A stretch of DNA of 64,000 nucleotides from Cymodocea nodosa (taxonomy: Eukaryota; Streptophyta; Magnoliopsida; Alismatales; Cymodoceaceae), in NCBI GenBank assembly GCA_036874045.1, contig JAZBRI010000004.1, forward strand, positions 5,952,001-6,016,000, given 5' to 3'. The notes below the pieces were generated by a model that worked only from the letters and a program-made list of their open reading frames with translations, did not search any database and was not told the origin of the DNA. Both the position numbers and the translations under genes were made by a program. This document shows positions 52,301 to 62,175 of this stretch, in pieces. The first letter of the stretch is position 1; each line of letters starts with the position of its first letter.

Positions 52301-55300
52301 TTGTTGTAGGTGATCCTGTAAAGTTGGCAATGGCAAATATTGCTAATGGACCATCTCCATTAGATACATTAGATCAACTATCACGTGCCCTTACTTCTTT
52401 ATTATTCAGAATTTCGGTAAGATAAAATTTCTTATCTTTTGTTTACTTTTCTTCATACAGGTGATTTCTTTATAAGTTTTATCTAAAATGTAAGGAAAGG
52501 GGTATAAATACATGGATATAAATAGAGTTTGAGAAAGAATATACCTTATCAAAAATCAACATTTTTGATGTGATATTCTGATATTTTGTACATGTGGAAA
52601 TACAAGATGTGGTATAAAAAAGATTGTATTGATAAACAAACATTAGACCTCTATATATAAAGATTACATACAAGAGATAAAATGACTCTAACCAATGTAG
52701 GACTTAACTTACAATACATTACAAGACTAACTCGTATACTTTAACAGTACAAATAAAGCACTTTTGATGTTTGCTAAAGAAAAACTATGAAAATGACATT
52801 CTTTTGCTTTTTGAACAAAATGGTCATTTTGACTATAATTAAGACAATCCATTACAATGGGAAAAATAAGTGATGACAATACACAAGATTAATTAGATAT
52901 CAACAACTAGCAATTTAAGGGGCACAATTTCATTTGCAGGAAGATAGGTAGAAAGATTCATTTCTGTTGATTCACTGAATAATTCCATTTTTTTTCTTCC
53001 AACTGAACATGGTGATATAGAAAATCCCATGTTAACCAATCATCCATATATTACTTTCATATGTTGCGCATGTTAAGTAGTGTGCCTAATCAATGTTACA
53101 TATTTCAGAGTTTGGACATAATTGCAATTCAATGGGACACTTCTTAAGGGGTGTTTGTGTACTTAGAAAGTGATGAAAAGGAAAGTAACCAAAATTAATT
53201 CTTAACTTTTTTAGTGTTTGCATATGATAAAAAGTTTAGATAGTGATATAAAAATTAAAATGTTCCACCAATTTCTTATGTTCCAACATGATATTAGAGC
53301 TTATAAATAATATACAACTTCCACCAATTTTTTATGTTCTAATATAATATTAGAACTTAGATTTTGAGAGTTCAAAAATTTGTAAGATTTAGGTAGGAAG
53401 AGGGAAACCCCAACTATTACCCTTCTCCCTCCCAACAACTATCCATCGTTGGACTTGTTGGTCCTTGTTGAGGCTAATCCTTTTTTAGGCCTTTCTCCTA
53501 TTTGCTCTCTTGTTTCTCTTGTCTTTCTTGTGTTAAGGTTGGTCTTGCAACTCAACTTTCTTTTAGTTGCTGACAACCTCTTCAAGTGTCCTTTGTTGGC
53601 CACAAATATAATCTTACTCTTCACTTTGCTTTAAAATCTTTGTATAATTTTTATATATTGTCCTCTATATTTTTATTCTATTTTTCACATGTTTTTTCTC
53701 AACATTGGTATTTATTTGAGTATTATATTTAGCAATCACCATTACTTATGTTTTTACTCTAAGTTTACCATCTTATTGTTTTGCATTTCCTTCTTTTATT
53801 TTTGATACTAATATATCTAAAAAAATTTTATCTTGTTTTGTGTTCTTGTTCACATATTTCCTTTTCTTAGAGACCATATTTCCTATACTATGTTCAATTT
53901 TGATGATGATGCAATGTTAAAAGATAATTAAACAATGATTCATTATCATAAAATGGCTAAAATCATAATAATTGAAATCAAATCACACAACCATGTTAAA
54001 TCAAAACTTGAGTTTCATAATAGAAAACATCTAAAACAAAACCTAATATTGATATTAAACCATTAATCCTTGATCTAAACTCTAAATGTAAGATATGATC
54101 CAAAATATCATACTTCAAATAATATCCTTGAACTAACGCATATCATACTTCAAATAATAAGCAAAGATAAGATATGATCCAAAATATCCAATTAGATAGA
54201 AATAAAGGTTCAAATGCGCATATTGATGTTCCGCCCATTTATCCAAAAATAATTAAAATACATCTTAACATCCAACATAAGATCGGCCAAGATACAAATT
54301 AATCTTAACTTATTTTTGAATGATATTGTTAATGGGTTTACATCACAAGTTTATCATAGACGATCGTTCACAAATATTTTCATAGGTTTTGCGATTGTAT
54401 ACTTTTTTCCTATTGTCATCAACTGATCATCAACAAGCTGATAATGACGATGACAATGGGAGCCTATAGTGGATTTATTCAATATCAAGTGAAATACAAC
54501 CACAGAAAATAATTTACAAAGAATCTAACCTTCACATAGTACAATGATCCACTACAACAAGCTTGTCTCCAGTCTACAATTCTCTATCAATTAAACAACA
54601 TAGGAAAGGAAGAAGATGACCTTGTAGACCTCCCAATCACCCAACAACCCTAATAACCCATTACCTAAACCTATAAAGTCATTGCACTGTTGCATTGCAT
54701 AGAAGTCACCAACTATTTAATCTCTCTATAGAATTGGACAATAATCACAAAAATAACATTGGTAGGCTTGAGTAATATGGCCTTATTGTCCATGAGTTTC
54801 TAGGTATATCTTTTCTCCCAGTTATCTATTGGACATAGGGTTCAAGTGATTAAAGTAAAATGGAGGGGGTAAACTTTGTGGGTCGACACATCCATTCTAC
54901 AAATTCAAACAAAATCACTATCGATTTAGGAATAGGATTTTTAACACCCATAACTTTATTATTCACTAGAGATAGTGTAGAGTTGTAATTTATGCATATT
55001 TTGTATAGTTAATTGATGCATTTTATGTGCTTAGAGTTATATACTCATAGGTGTTTAATGAAGATTTAAGTTATAATGCATTTTAGGCAAATAATGTGGT
55101 TATGGGCTTAAATGAAAAATAATGCATAAATGAGACTCTATTTGTTATTTTGCACTTTATGAAAATACATTTACATCTTGGTGGCAATACAATTGCATTT
55201 CATTAAGTAGATTAATTTTACTTCAGTACTTAAGATTAATTATTTAAATAAGTACATAGGTATTTTAGGAATTTAATGAAAAATATGATTTTGATCCTTT

Positions 55301-58300
55301 TTGAAGTATCCATGTTTAGGAATATATTTAATCTTATTTCTTAATTGTTTTGATGTATTTGTTTGAGTTTTGTAAGTTGAAAACAAAGAAAAATAAAGCA
55401 AATAAGTTTGGATGAATCTTGACCCTTGGATTAAAGATCTATGGTGGAGATTAGATCCTACTACTTGGAGCCTCTATAAGAGGAGACCCAAGGACTCCCA
55501 ACTCTTTCTCTTCCCCTCCTTTTCTTTATGAGCTTCCTCACTTCACGCCCTTTGGAGTCGTCAACCCTTCTCCTATTCTCAAGCTACGGTTTTGGTGGTG
55601 CTCTCCCCCCTCTCGTGGAGCTCCAAAGTGGAAGACAAGGTTTGACCGGCCTTCTCTCTTCTTCTCTTGGTGGTTGCTAGTAGGAGGACGGCAAGAGGCC
55701 CTACTCCAGAGCTCGTGGTTGCTGTTTGGAGCACATCTAAAGTCATGCAACTGTCTCTCCTCTTCCATGAATCATCTCCTAATAGAAGAAATACAAGGGT
55801 TGTGGACTCTAGGTGGACGACTATTTGCATTTGGAGTTTGGTGGTATTTGAAGACCTCCCGCTTCTAGAAGAGGATTCGTGTGGTGACAGCCACAAATTT
55901 CTTGGCTAGAAGGATGGCTAGGAGCACATCTCTTGTACCATTCTTCCCCAAAGCAAGCTTGCACTTCAAAGTAATTAGGGTTGTAGTGATTTAGCTCTTT
56001 AGGTTTTCATTTCCTTGCTTGAAGCTTTGTTATTTGTAATTTTAGTAAGGTAATGGTAGTTTTTAGATATTGTAGCTGTAGTTTTAGGTTTAGTTGTAAT
56101 GTTAAATTAGTGCTTAATAGTAGAACTTTAATTTCAGTAGCATGTTATACTTTGTTTGAGTTAATGAAATTGAATTTGGGTTGAATCTTGTGAATGAATA
56201 TGCATAGTTCTTTTGATTTGTGTATAGTTTCATTAATCTGAGATTAATCCCATTTGTATATTTGTAAATGCTTGTAAGTCAATGTGATTTTGGGTGTGTC
56301 TATTCTTTACTTCAAGTTCTTTTGAAGTGATTCAATAAAACACCATGGTAGTAGTCATTAGGTTCCCTTGTTTTGAGAGAAGAACAAAAACTTTTCTCGG
56401 ATTCAATGTTTGTGCAACTTTGACATGAATGTTCAGAAGGTTTCCGATATCGATTTTTCATGTTTTTTGGATGTTTGGACAAGCTCTCGAAGAGTAGATT
56501 ACAGTTTTGGGTTTAATCGAATTTTTTAGAGAAGTTTCAGATGAGTTATCGATTTTATTCGATGAGTGCGCAATTGCCTTGTTTCTCTGTCAGAATCCTA
56601 ATTTTATAGTAGTTTGTGATGTGAATTTGAAGGGGTTCCGAATTGAATCTTTGCGCGATTTTTAATGAGTTTTTAGTTTACGAGGTTATCTGCAAAAGTC
56701 CTTTGATTTTGGGTGATTTCATTAAGTAATGAGGGAGTTATGTCATTTTTAGTCGCCTTTTGCAAATTTGCAATGCTGAACTATCAAATGCATGTCTGTA
56801 TTAGTTTCTGTGTTTACAGAGTTATACTTATTGTTTTTGAATGAAATAAATTGGGTTTTCTAATTGATCCAAAGACGTATAACTCTGTAAACATAGAAAC
56901 TAATATAGACATGCATTCGACAGTTCAGCATTACAGATTTGCAGAAGGCGACTAAAAATGACATAACTCTCTCATTACTTAATGAAATCGTCCAAAATCA
57001 AAGGGTTTTTGCAGATAACCTCGTAAACTAAAAATCCATTAAAAATCGTGCAAAGATTCGATTCGAAATCCCTTCAAATTCACATCACAAACTACTGTAA
57101 AATTAGGATTTCGATAGAGAAATAAGGCAGTTGCGCACTCATCGAATAAAATCGATAACTCGTCTGAAACTTCTCTGAAAAATTTGATTAAACCCAAAAC
57201 TGTAATCTACTCTTCAAGAGCTTGTTCAAACATCTAAAAAACATGAAAAACTGATATCGGAAACCTTTTGAACATTCATGTCAAAGTCACACAAACATTG
57301 AATTCGAGAAAAGTTTTTGTTGTTCTCTCAAAATAAGGGAACCCAATGACTACTACCATGGTGTTTTATTGAATTACTTTAAAAGAACTTGAAGTAAAGA
57401 ATAGACACACTCAAAATCACATTGACTTACAAGCATTTACAAATATACAAATGGGGTTAATCTTAGATTAGTGAAACTATACACAAATCAAAAGAATTAT
57501 GCACATTCATTCACATATTCACAAGATTCAACCCAAATTCAATTTCATTAACTCAAACTAAGTATAACATGCTACTAAAATTAAAGTTTTACTATTAAGC
57601 ACTAATCTAACATTACAACTAAACCTAAAACTACAGTTACAATATCTAAAAACTACTATTAACCTACTAAAATTACAAAGAACAAAGCTTCAAGTAAGGA
57701 AATGAAAACCTAAAGAGCTAAATCACTATAACCCTAATTACCTTGAAGTGCAAGCTTGCTTTGGGAAAGAATGGTGCAAGAGATGTGCTCCTAGCCAAGA
57801 AATTTGTGGTTGCCACCACATGAATCCTCTTCCAGAATCGAGAGATCTTCAAACACCATCAAACTCTAAATGCAAGTAGTCGTCCACCTATAGTTCACAA
57901 CCCTTGCCTTTCTTCTACTAGGAGATGATCTATGAAAGAGGGGAGACAGTTGCACGACTTCAGATGTGCTCCAAACAGCAACCACGAGCTCTAAAGTAGG
58001 GCCTTTTGCCGTCCTCCTACTAGCAACCACCAAGAGAAGAAGAGAAAAGGTCGGCCAAACCTTGTCTTCCACTTTGGAGCTCCACGAGAGGGGGGAGAGC
58101 ACCACCAAAACCGTAGCTTGAGGCAAGGAGAGGGGCTGATGACTCCAAAGGGTGTGAAGTGAGGAAGCTTGTAAAGAAAAGGAGGGGAAGAGAAAGAGTT
58201 GGGTCTCCTCTTATAGAGGTTCCAAGTAGTGGGATCTAATCTTCATCATAGATCTCTAATCCAAGGGTCAGATTCATCTAAACTTATTTGCTTTATTTTT

Positions 58301-61300
58301 CTTTGTTTTCAACCTACAAATACATCAAAATGCTCAAGAAATAAGATTAGATATATTCCTAAACATGGATACTTCAAAAAGGATCAAAATCATATTTTTC
58401 ATTAAATTCCTAAAATACCCATGTACTTATTTAAATAATTAATCCTAAGTACTGAAGTAAAATTAATCTACTTAATGAAATGCAATTTTATTACCACTAA
58501 GATGTAAATGTGTTTTCATGAAGTGTAAAATAACAAATAGTCTCATTTATGCATTTTTTTCATTTAAACCCATAACCACATTATTTGCCCAAAATGCATT
58601 ATAACTTAAATCTTCATTAAGGACCTATAAGTATATAGATCTAAGCACATAAAATGTATCAATTAACTATACAAAATATGCATAAATTACAACTCTACAG
58701 ATAGTCCAAGTGGTTGCAAAAAATATTACAAATGGGAGGTTACCTTTAGAACATGATGGTGGCGAGTGGTAGATGGTGGATAATGCACATGAGTGGATTG
58801 GGAGCTTTTTGCAAGCAGTAGATGGTGGATTATTGCATGCAAGCAGATTAGGAGCTTTTTGTGAGTGGCCTTCGATCAGACGTGAGTGGTAGATGGTGGG
58901 ATGCGAGTAGTAGATGACTGGATGTAAGCGACACTCCTTGGGTGTCAAGGGTTTTTTTCAAAGGTTTAGGGGTGGTGATTTCCAAACCTTACCAAGAGGG
59001 GTGGTTCGAAAATCATCTCCCAAGGAGCTTTATATGGTATGGAGACCTTGGGAAATACTTTTCCAAGGTTACCTTTCTCAAGCTTTCCTAGCTTTGCTGG
59101 GAAGCACAAATCCCTCCTGTAGAGACCTTATGTTATATTATCAAATCAATTAACTTTTATCTAATATTTTGTGTTCTAACATGGTATTAGAGGATAGGTT
59201 TTAAGAGCCCATAAGTGTAAAGTTCTAGACAAGGAGGAGGGGAAATCCTAAACATCACCCTCCTCACTTCATTCACTTGTCTGCTACCTTTGTCCAACCA
59301 TTACTTCTCACCACTCATCTATTGCAACCACCATCTATGCAACTCACTCTATTTACGATTATTCATCTGTGTCATCCCCTTTTGTCTTCCTCCTTGTTGA
59401 CATCTATTGGACATATAAAACTTGCCCATCTTGCTTTGATTAGATTGCTTGCACCCTATTGGAGCATTGTTGCTAAACTCAAGCAAGAGTGGAGTTGCAA
59501 ATCATGTTGTAGGAAATGAAGTGTGTCATGCTGGCTTTCATCTTTGTCATTCTCCACTTGGATGGAAATCATTGTAGAAAACCCTACCTCCTTCCTTCAT
59601 TGTCAACATTGATAATATTGTCTTGCATCTACCTATTGGCACTTCTTCCTATTAGATCAATGCCCTCCTTGATGTTGTCACACACCATTGGTGGGCTTGG
59701 TATTTTCACCTATCAACTTAGTTATCTTTGTTGCCATAATCACCTGCACCTATTAAGGTTGTAGACAAAGGTGCAATGAAGGAGAAAGGAGGAGACAAAC
59801 GGACAAAGGTGCTTGTGGTGAGATTCAATAGGAGATGTTGGGTTTTAGTAGTAGTAGTAGTAGTAGTAGTACATTCTAGAAACCTAGTGATCCAAGCAAG
59901 AATTCAAGGAGGGACATTGGGATAGTGTCTGATGACGATGACGAGGAAGAAGAAGAGGATAAGGAGGATAATGGGGGAAGGAAATTGGAAGCTTGGGAGA
60001 GAGCTTAAGTGGATAGTGGTTGGGAGAGAGGAGGGTGACAGCTAGGGTATCCCTTCCCTTGCCTAAATTTTGAACATTTTTGGACTCTCAAAACCTAGAG
60101 CTTTTATAACATGTTGGAAAACACAAGGAATAGGTGGAAAATTGTATTCATAACATAACATAAGACCTCTATTTATAGAGGTTACATAAGAAGGACAAAA
60201 CACACTTAACAATGTGAGACTAAACCCACACAGCTAATACAATAATATTGAACTAACTCATATACTCTAACACATGGTTTTTAAACCTTAATTGCCACCT
60301 CCCTCCCTCTATTCACCATTGGCTAGCGCTCCCACCACCTCCCACTTCATCTCCATCACCTTCAGCTTTGTTAGGCCTCTCCCACCCATTTTCTCTCTAG
60401 CCTGCTGATCATCACTGTTGGCCACCACAGGAAGGATCATTCAAGCCTTCTTCATTGATGTCTGCCCCATTCTTCATTGCTGGCTGCTGCAAGAAGGCTG
60501 GTCTACGCCTTCCCCACCTCTTCCCCTTCCAATCCCTGTAATCACATTGAACAGGAGTGGGAAGGGGTATGGGAGCTGCCAGTAGCCTCCTTTGAGGCTC
60601 CCGGCCTGATCTGCAGCTCCTCATTGGGGTGGTTCTAGTTTTTATGGCCACTGATGGGGGTGGATGCCTTCTTCCCTGCCACTGCTTATCCTCACTGGTG
60701 TTCTCTTCAGCTGAGTAGTCATGAATAGGGGGTGAAGAGATTTGGAATAGAGTTAGCACCGAGTATTTGGCCTTAAGATCTAAGAAGAGATCTCTGGATT
60801 CTGGTTGAAGAGATACATGGCGACTGCAAGTTCATCACTGTGGCATTGCATGGTGGTGATGTCTCACGTCAGTGATTGGTAAGTATTAAATTCCTCAAGT
60901 AGTGCCCATAGTGTGGAAAAGTGATGTTGAATAGAGTGCTTGTTCATGCATTAGAATGTGCTCGTAGATCTTGACCACTGGAGATATGTTTTTCATGACT
61001 GTCCATGTGTTTGAGGGTGTTCTAGATCTTTTTTGCAGGTCAAAGCATCATGACACCATGAGTAATGTTAGTTTCCAAGCTGTTGCTTAACCAAGAAATA
61101 ACAATAGAATCACTGGTGTACCATCATCATAAGAGCTGTCCCTGATATTTGTGGTGGTTGAGTGAAATGTTTTACCTTCCTGTATGCAACAATAAAAGTC
61201 TGAAAGTTTTTGGCCCGCACCAAATAATTTTTTCCTGTTCAATTTGTTTGAGGTTTCACTAAGATTATTGACTAGTGATTCAGTTCCAGCCATGATTTCT

Positions 61301-62175
61301 CAGTGGAAAGGAATCTGATTTGAGCCACAAATGGTGTAAAACTGCTAGTTTGTAGACTAAGATGACTGTCCAGGTTGATTTGAGTCTTCCGGAGGTGGAG
61401 AAATGGAATTCACCCTAAGAAAATGTTGGCCAGATGACACACAGCACAATTCACGAGCTGCTCAACTGAAGAAACCACTAGCTGGGTGGTTGGTGGTAGG
61501 AAATGAGGTAGCCACTCTCAGAGGTGGCTGCAGCAGGTGGAACCGTGCCTATGGGGGATGCAGATCAAGCTGGGATCCTCAGAGGCTTTTTGTGGCTCCT
61601 GTAGTCCTTCCTGCTCCTGTTCTTTTTGATTACAAGGCTGGAAGGGGCAAATGTTAGTGGAGGAGGCTTGGATGAGCCTTCTTGTGGTGTTGACAGTGAG
61701 GAATGATGGGTTGGGGAGAGAAAGAGGAAGGTGGAGGCTTGACGGCACCGAATCTGGTGGAGGGGATGAGTAGTGGAAATGAGGTGGGAGGCAGTGGATG
61801 GTGCTGGCCAACAGTGAGGAGGGGAGTGTGTTAGCAGCTAGGGTTTTGAAACTCTAGGTTTCTCTCGTATGCTATGGTATCATGTGATGAAAAAAGAATA
61901 CCTTGTAAGGTACTAAGGTGGTTGGGGTTTGGACTAAATGGATATCCAATGACCCATTAACACATACAACAATACAAAACACATTGCATAACATAAGACT
62001 TGTCAAACTAATGATCTAACACTGTTTATTGATTGATTTGATTAAATCTACAGGATATAGCAGATATTATACCAAAAGAAGCATTTCTTTGGAAAATAAA
62101 GTTGGTCCAATCAGCAGCACTTTATGCCAATTCACGTCTACATGCAGTTAACGCTGAAGTGCTGGTGCTTACCAG
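37320..62175 (+). CDS. PES: Phytyl ester synthase / diacylglycerol acyltransferase, 5' part (runs off the window)
   Basis: Plastid acyltransferase-like protein of the PES1/PES2 group, which esterifies free phytol and makes triacylglycerol in plastoglobules during chlorophyll breakdown. Seven exons are visible: 37320-37692, 37810-37861, 46339-46394, 46977-47135, 47235-47339, 52310-52416 and 62054-62175. All introns are GT-AG. They give 324 in-frame residues plus two bases. The N-terminus is a likely transit peptide (MASLFPYAPASSTIRPRG). Then come PPRWFCPVECGKP, FLPGLDGTGMG and the nucleophile elbow GDSIGG (Ser188), followed by SFIMGDPVKLAMA. This is the alpha/beta-hydrolase half. The second, acyltransferase half must lie beyond 64,000. 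Introns 2, 5 and 6 are 8.5, 5.0 and 9.6 kb and full of transposon sequence, yet the exons show no breaks. An upstream in-frame Met at 37290 is possible. Confidence 0.9.
37862..40279. other. First part of PES intron 2
   Basis: AT-rich intron DNA. Around 38,578 and 39,022 it carries GTTTGTG-type motifs followed by GGAAAG stretches. These resemble the ends of the sequence at 47,920-48,645 and hint at a dispersed non-autonomous element. No coding sequence was seen. Confidence 0.4.
40296..40475 (+). repeat. 5' LTR of the copia element
   Basis: 180-base LTR starting TGTTAGATTATC and sharing long blocks with the 3' LTR, including GATATGAAAATAGGGTTAT and CACCTTTGGGACTTTCTCCA. Confidence 0.85.
40838..41176 (+). 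pseudogene. copia gag fragment
   Basis: The frame contains LNGPNYILWAQSLENIV, then WDSLRQVYGYDKNISK. These are hallmarks of the copia Gag (UBN2-type) N-terminal region. It ends at a stop before any zinc knuckle; further gag-like sequence in another frame continues to about 41,520. Non-functional. Confidence 0.85.
41521..44200 (+). pseudogene. copia pol remnant (integrase, reverse transcriptase, RNase H)
   Basis: Broken by frameshifts and stops. Recognisable pieces: NYYVVFVDDYS of integrase near 41,550; QLVQLDVKNAFLYGDLEK near 43,040-43,090; YGLKQSSKVWFETF near 43,165; the catalytic-site relative LCVDDMLLTGSDTQ near 43,300; LVGKLIYLIVTRPDICY near 43,600; and RNase H pieces with SKLIWLKALLFELG and KHVEVDYHFIK up to 44,110. 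Several stops are TAG where the family has Gln (42941, 43091, 43127, 43139). Confidence 0.88.
44264..44440 (+). repeat. 3' LTR of the copia element
   Basis: 177-base partner of the 5' LTR, preceded by the purine-rich AAGAGGGG and followed by the target-site repeat CCCAC. Confidence 0.85.
44771..46338. other. Last part of PES intron 2
   Basis: Very AT-rich intron DNA with no recognisable gene or transposon ends. It ends in the splice acceptor of PES exon 3 (TGCAG at 46334-46338). Confidence 0.45.
47340..52309. other. PES intron 5
   Basis: A 5.0-kb intron between intact PES exons 5 and 6. Apart from the putative inverted-repeat element listed separately, it holds AT-rich DNA and scattered short open frames with no recognised product. 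No coding retroelement domain was seen. Confidence 0.45.
47920..48645. mobile_element. Putative non-autonomous inverted-repeat element
   Basis: The left end reads GGAGGTGTTTATGTATGTCGG. The right end, read backwards, gives GGGGGAGTTTGTGCCTTGTTGG, and both are followed by GGAAAG stretches. Related ends occur near 38,578, 39,022 and 53,143. The terminal repeats are imperfect and no clear target-site duplication was fixed. The assignment is tentative. Confidence 0.3.
52593..52746 (-). repeat. Short copia-type LTR (minus orientation)
   Basis: Read on the minus strand it starts TGTTAAAGTATACGAGTTAG, has TATATATAGAGG in the middle and ends TTTCCACA. It matches the organisation and parts of the sequence of the LTR at 60112-60272. 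It lies in PES intron 6, about 180 bases after exon 6. It appears solo or truncated. Confidence 0.65.
53260..53460 (+). repeat. Truncated LTR end, primer site and leader of a copia-type element
   Basis: ATGTTCCAACATGATATTAG (53280 region) and a second similar ATGTTCTAATATAATATTAG follow one another. Each resembles an LTR end joined to a decayed primer site. The leader that follows (TTTTGAGAGTTCAAAAA, ACCCTTCTCCCTCCCAAC) resembles the leaders next to the LTRs at 59119-59181 and 60112-60272. Confidence 0.5.
54976..56827 (+). repeat. Left arm of the palindrome
   Basis: 1,852 bases starting TGTAGAGTTGTAATTTATGC and ending TTTACAGAGTTATAC. It contains CTCTATAAGAGGAGACCC at about 55,471-55,488. 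It has a 10-base duplication near 55,490 that the right arm lacks, plus scattered substitutions. Confidence 0.9.
56877..58699 (-). repeat. Right arm of the palindrome
   Basis: 1,823 bases, inverted relative to the left arm, starting GTATAACTCTGTAAAC and ending AATTACAACTCTACA. By eye it is around 90% identical to the left arm. Confidence 0.9.
59119..59181 (+). repeat. Truncated copia-type LTR end (plus orientation)
   Basis: AGAGACCTTATGTTATATTA ... TTGTGTTCTAACA resembles the last 60 bases of the minus-strand LTR at 60112-60272. It is followed at 59182 by TGGTATTAGAGG, a near match to the copia tRNA-Met primer site TGGTATCAGAGC. Confidence 0.65.
59847..59870. repeat. (TAG)n microsatellite
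   Basis: About eight copies of TAG/GTA in PES intron 6, between two inward-facing LTR leaders. Confidence 0.9.
60112..60272 (-). repeat. Short copia-type LTR (minus orientation)
   Basis: 161 bases. On the minus strand it starts TGTTAGAGTATATGAGTTAG, has CTCTATAAATAGAGG as a TATA region and ends TTTTCCAACA. A decayed primer site TGTTATAAAAGCTC and a leader with TAGGTTTTGAGAGTCC follow. Its size and layout suit a TRIM-like or other non-autonomous copia element. Confidence 0.75.
60273..62021 (-). mobile_element. Non-autonomous copia-type element remnant
   Basis: On the minus strand an LTR-like block (61883-62021) starts TGTTAGATCATTAG and ends CATCACA. A primer-site relative TGATACCATAGC (61871-61882) and a leader with AACCTAGAGTTTCAAAACCC follow. 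About 600 bases further on is a gag-like start. The rest, down to about 60,280, has open frames rich in Pro and Arg with no reverse transcriptase. The 3' boundary is uncertain; the LTR at 60112-60272 is similar in style but not a close match. Confidence 0.5.
61087..61293 (-). pseudogene. copia gag-like N-terminus
   Basis: A 68-codon frame starting MAGTESLVNNLSETSNKLN, placed where a copia gag would begin after the LTR, primer site and leader. The weak match and the early stop suggest a decayed gag. No other domain was seen in frame. Confidence 0.35.

Larger units (their letters stand above)
54971..58704. mobile_element. 3.7-kb palindromic (foldback) element with 5-bp target duplication
   Basis: Two arms, 54976-56827 and 56877-58699, are inverted copies of each other around a 49-base spacer. 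The outer 60 bases match with one difference. The ends are TGTAGAG and CTCTACA. The direct repeat GATAG flanks both ends (54971-54975 and 58700-58704), so the whole structure probably went in as one unit. Each arm has a TATA-like CTCTATAAGAGG near its outer third and a GC-richer stretch after it, like the promoter part of an LTR. No transposase or reverse transcriptase is visible. The open frames in the arms have no known content. It lies in PES intron 6, so it would be transcribed into a hairpin-forming pre-mRNA. Confidence 0.85.

Noticed and set aside
55523-58126. Open frames within the palindrome arms as protein genes
   Set aside because: They have no recognisable domain, overlap on both strands, and do not stay open consistently in both arms.
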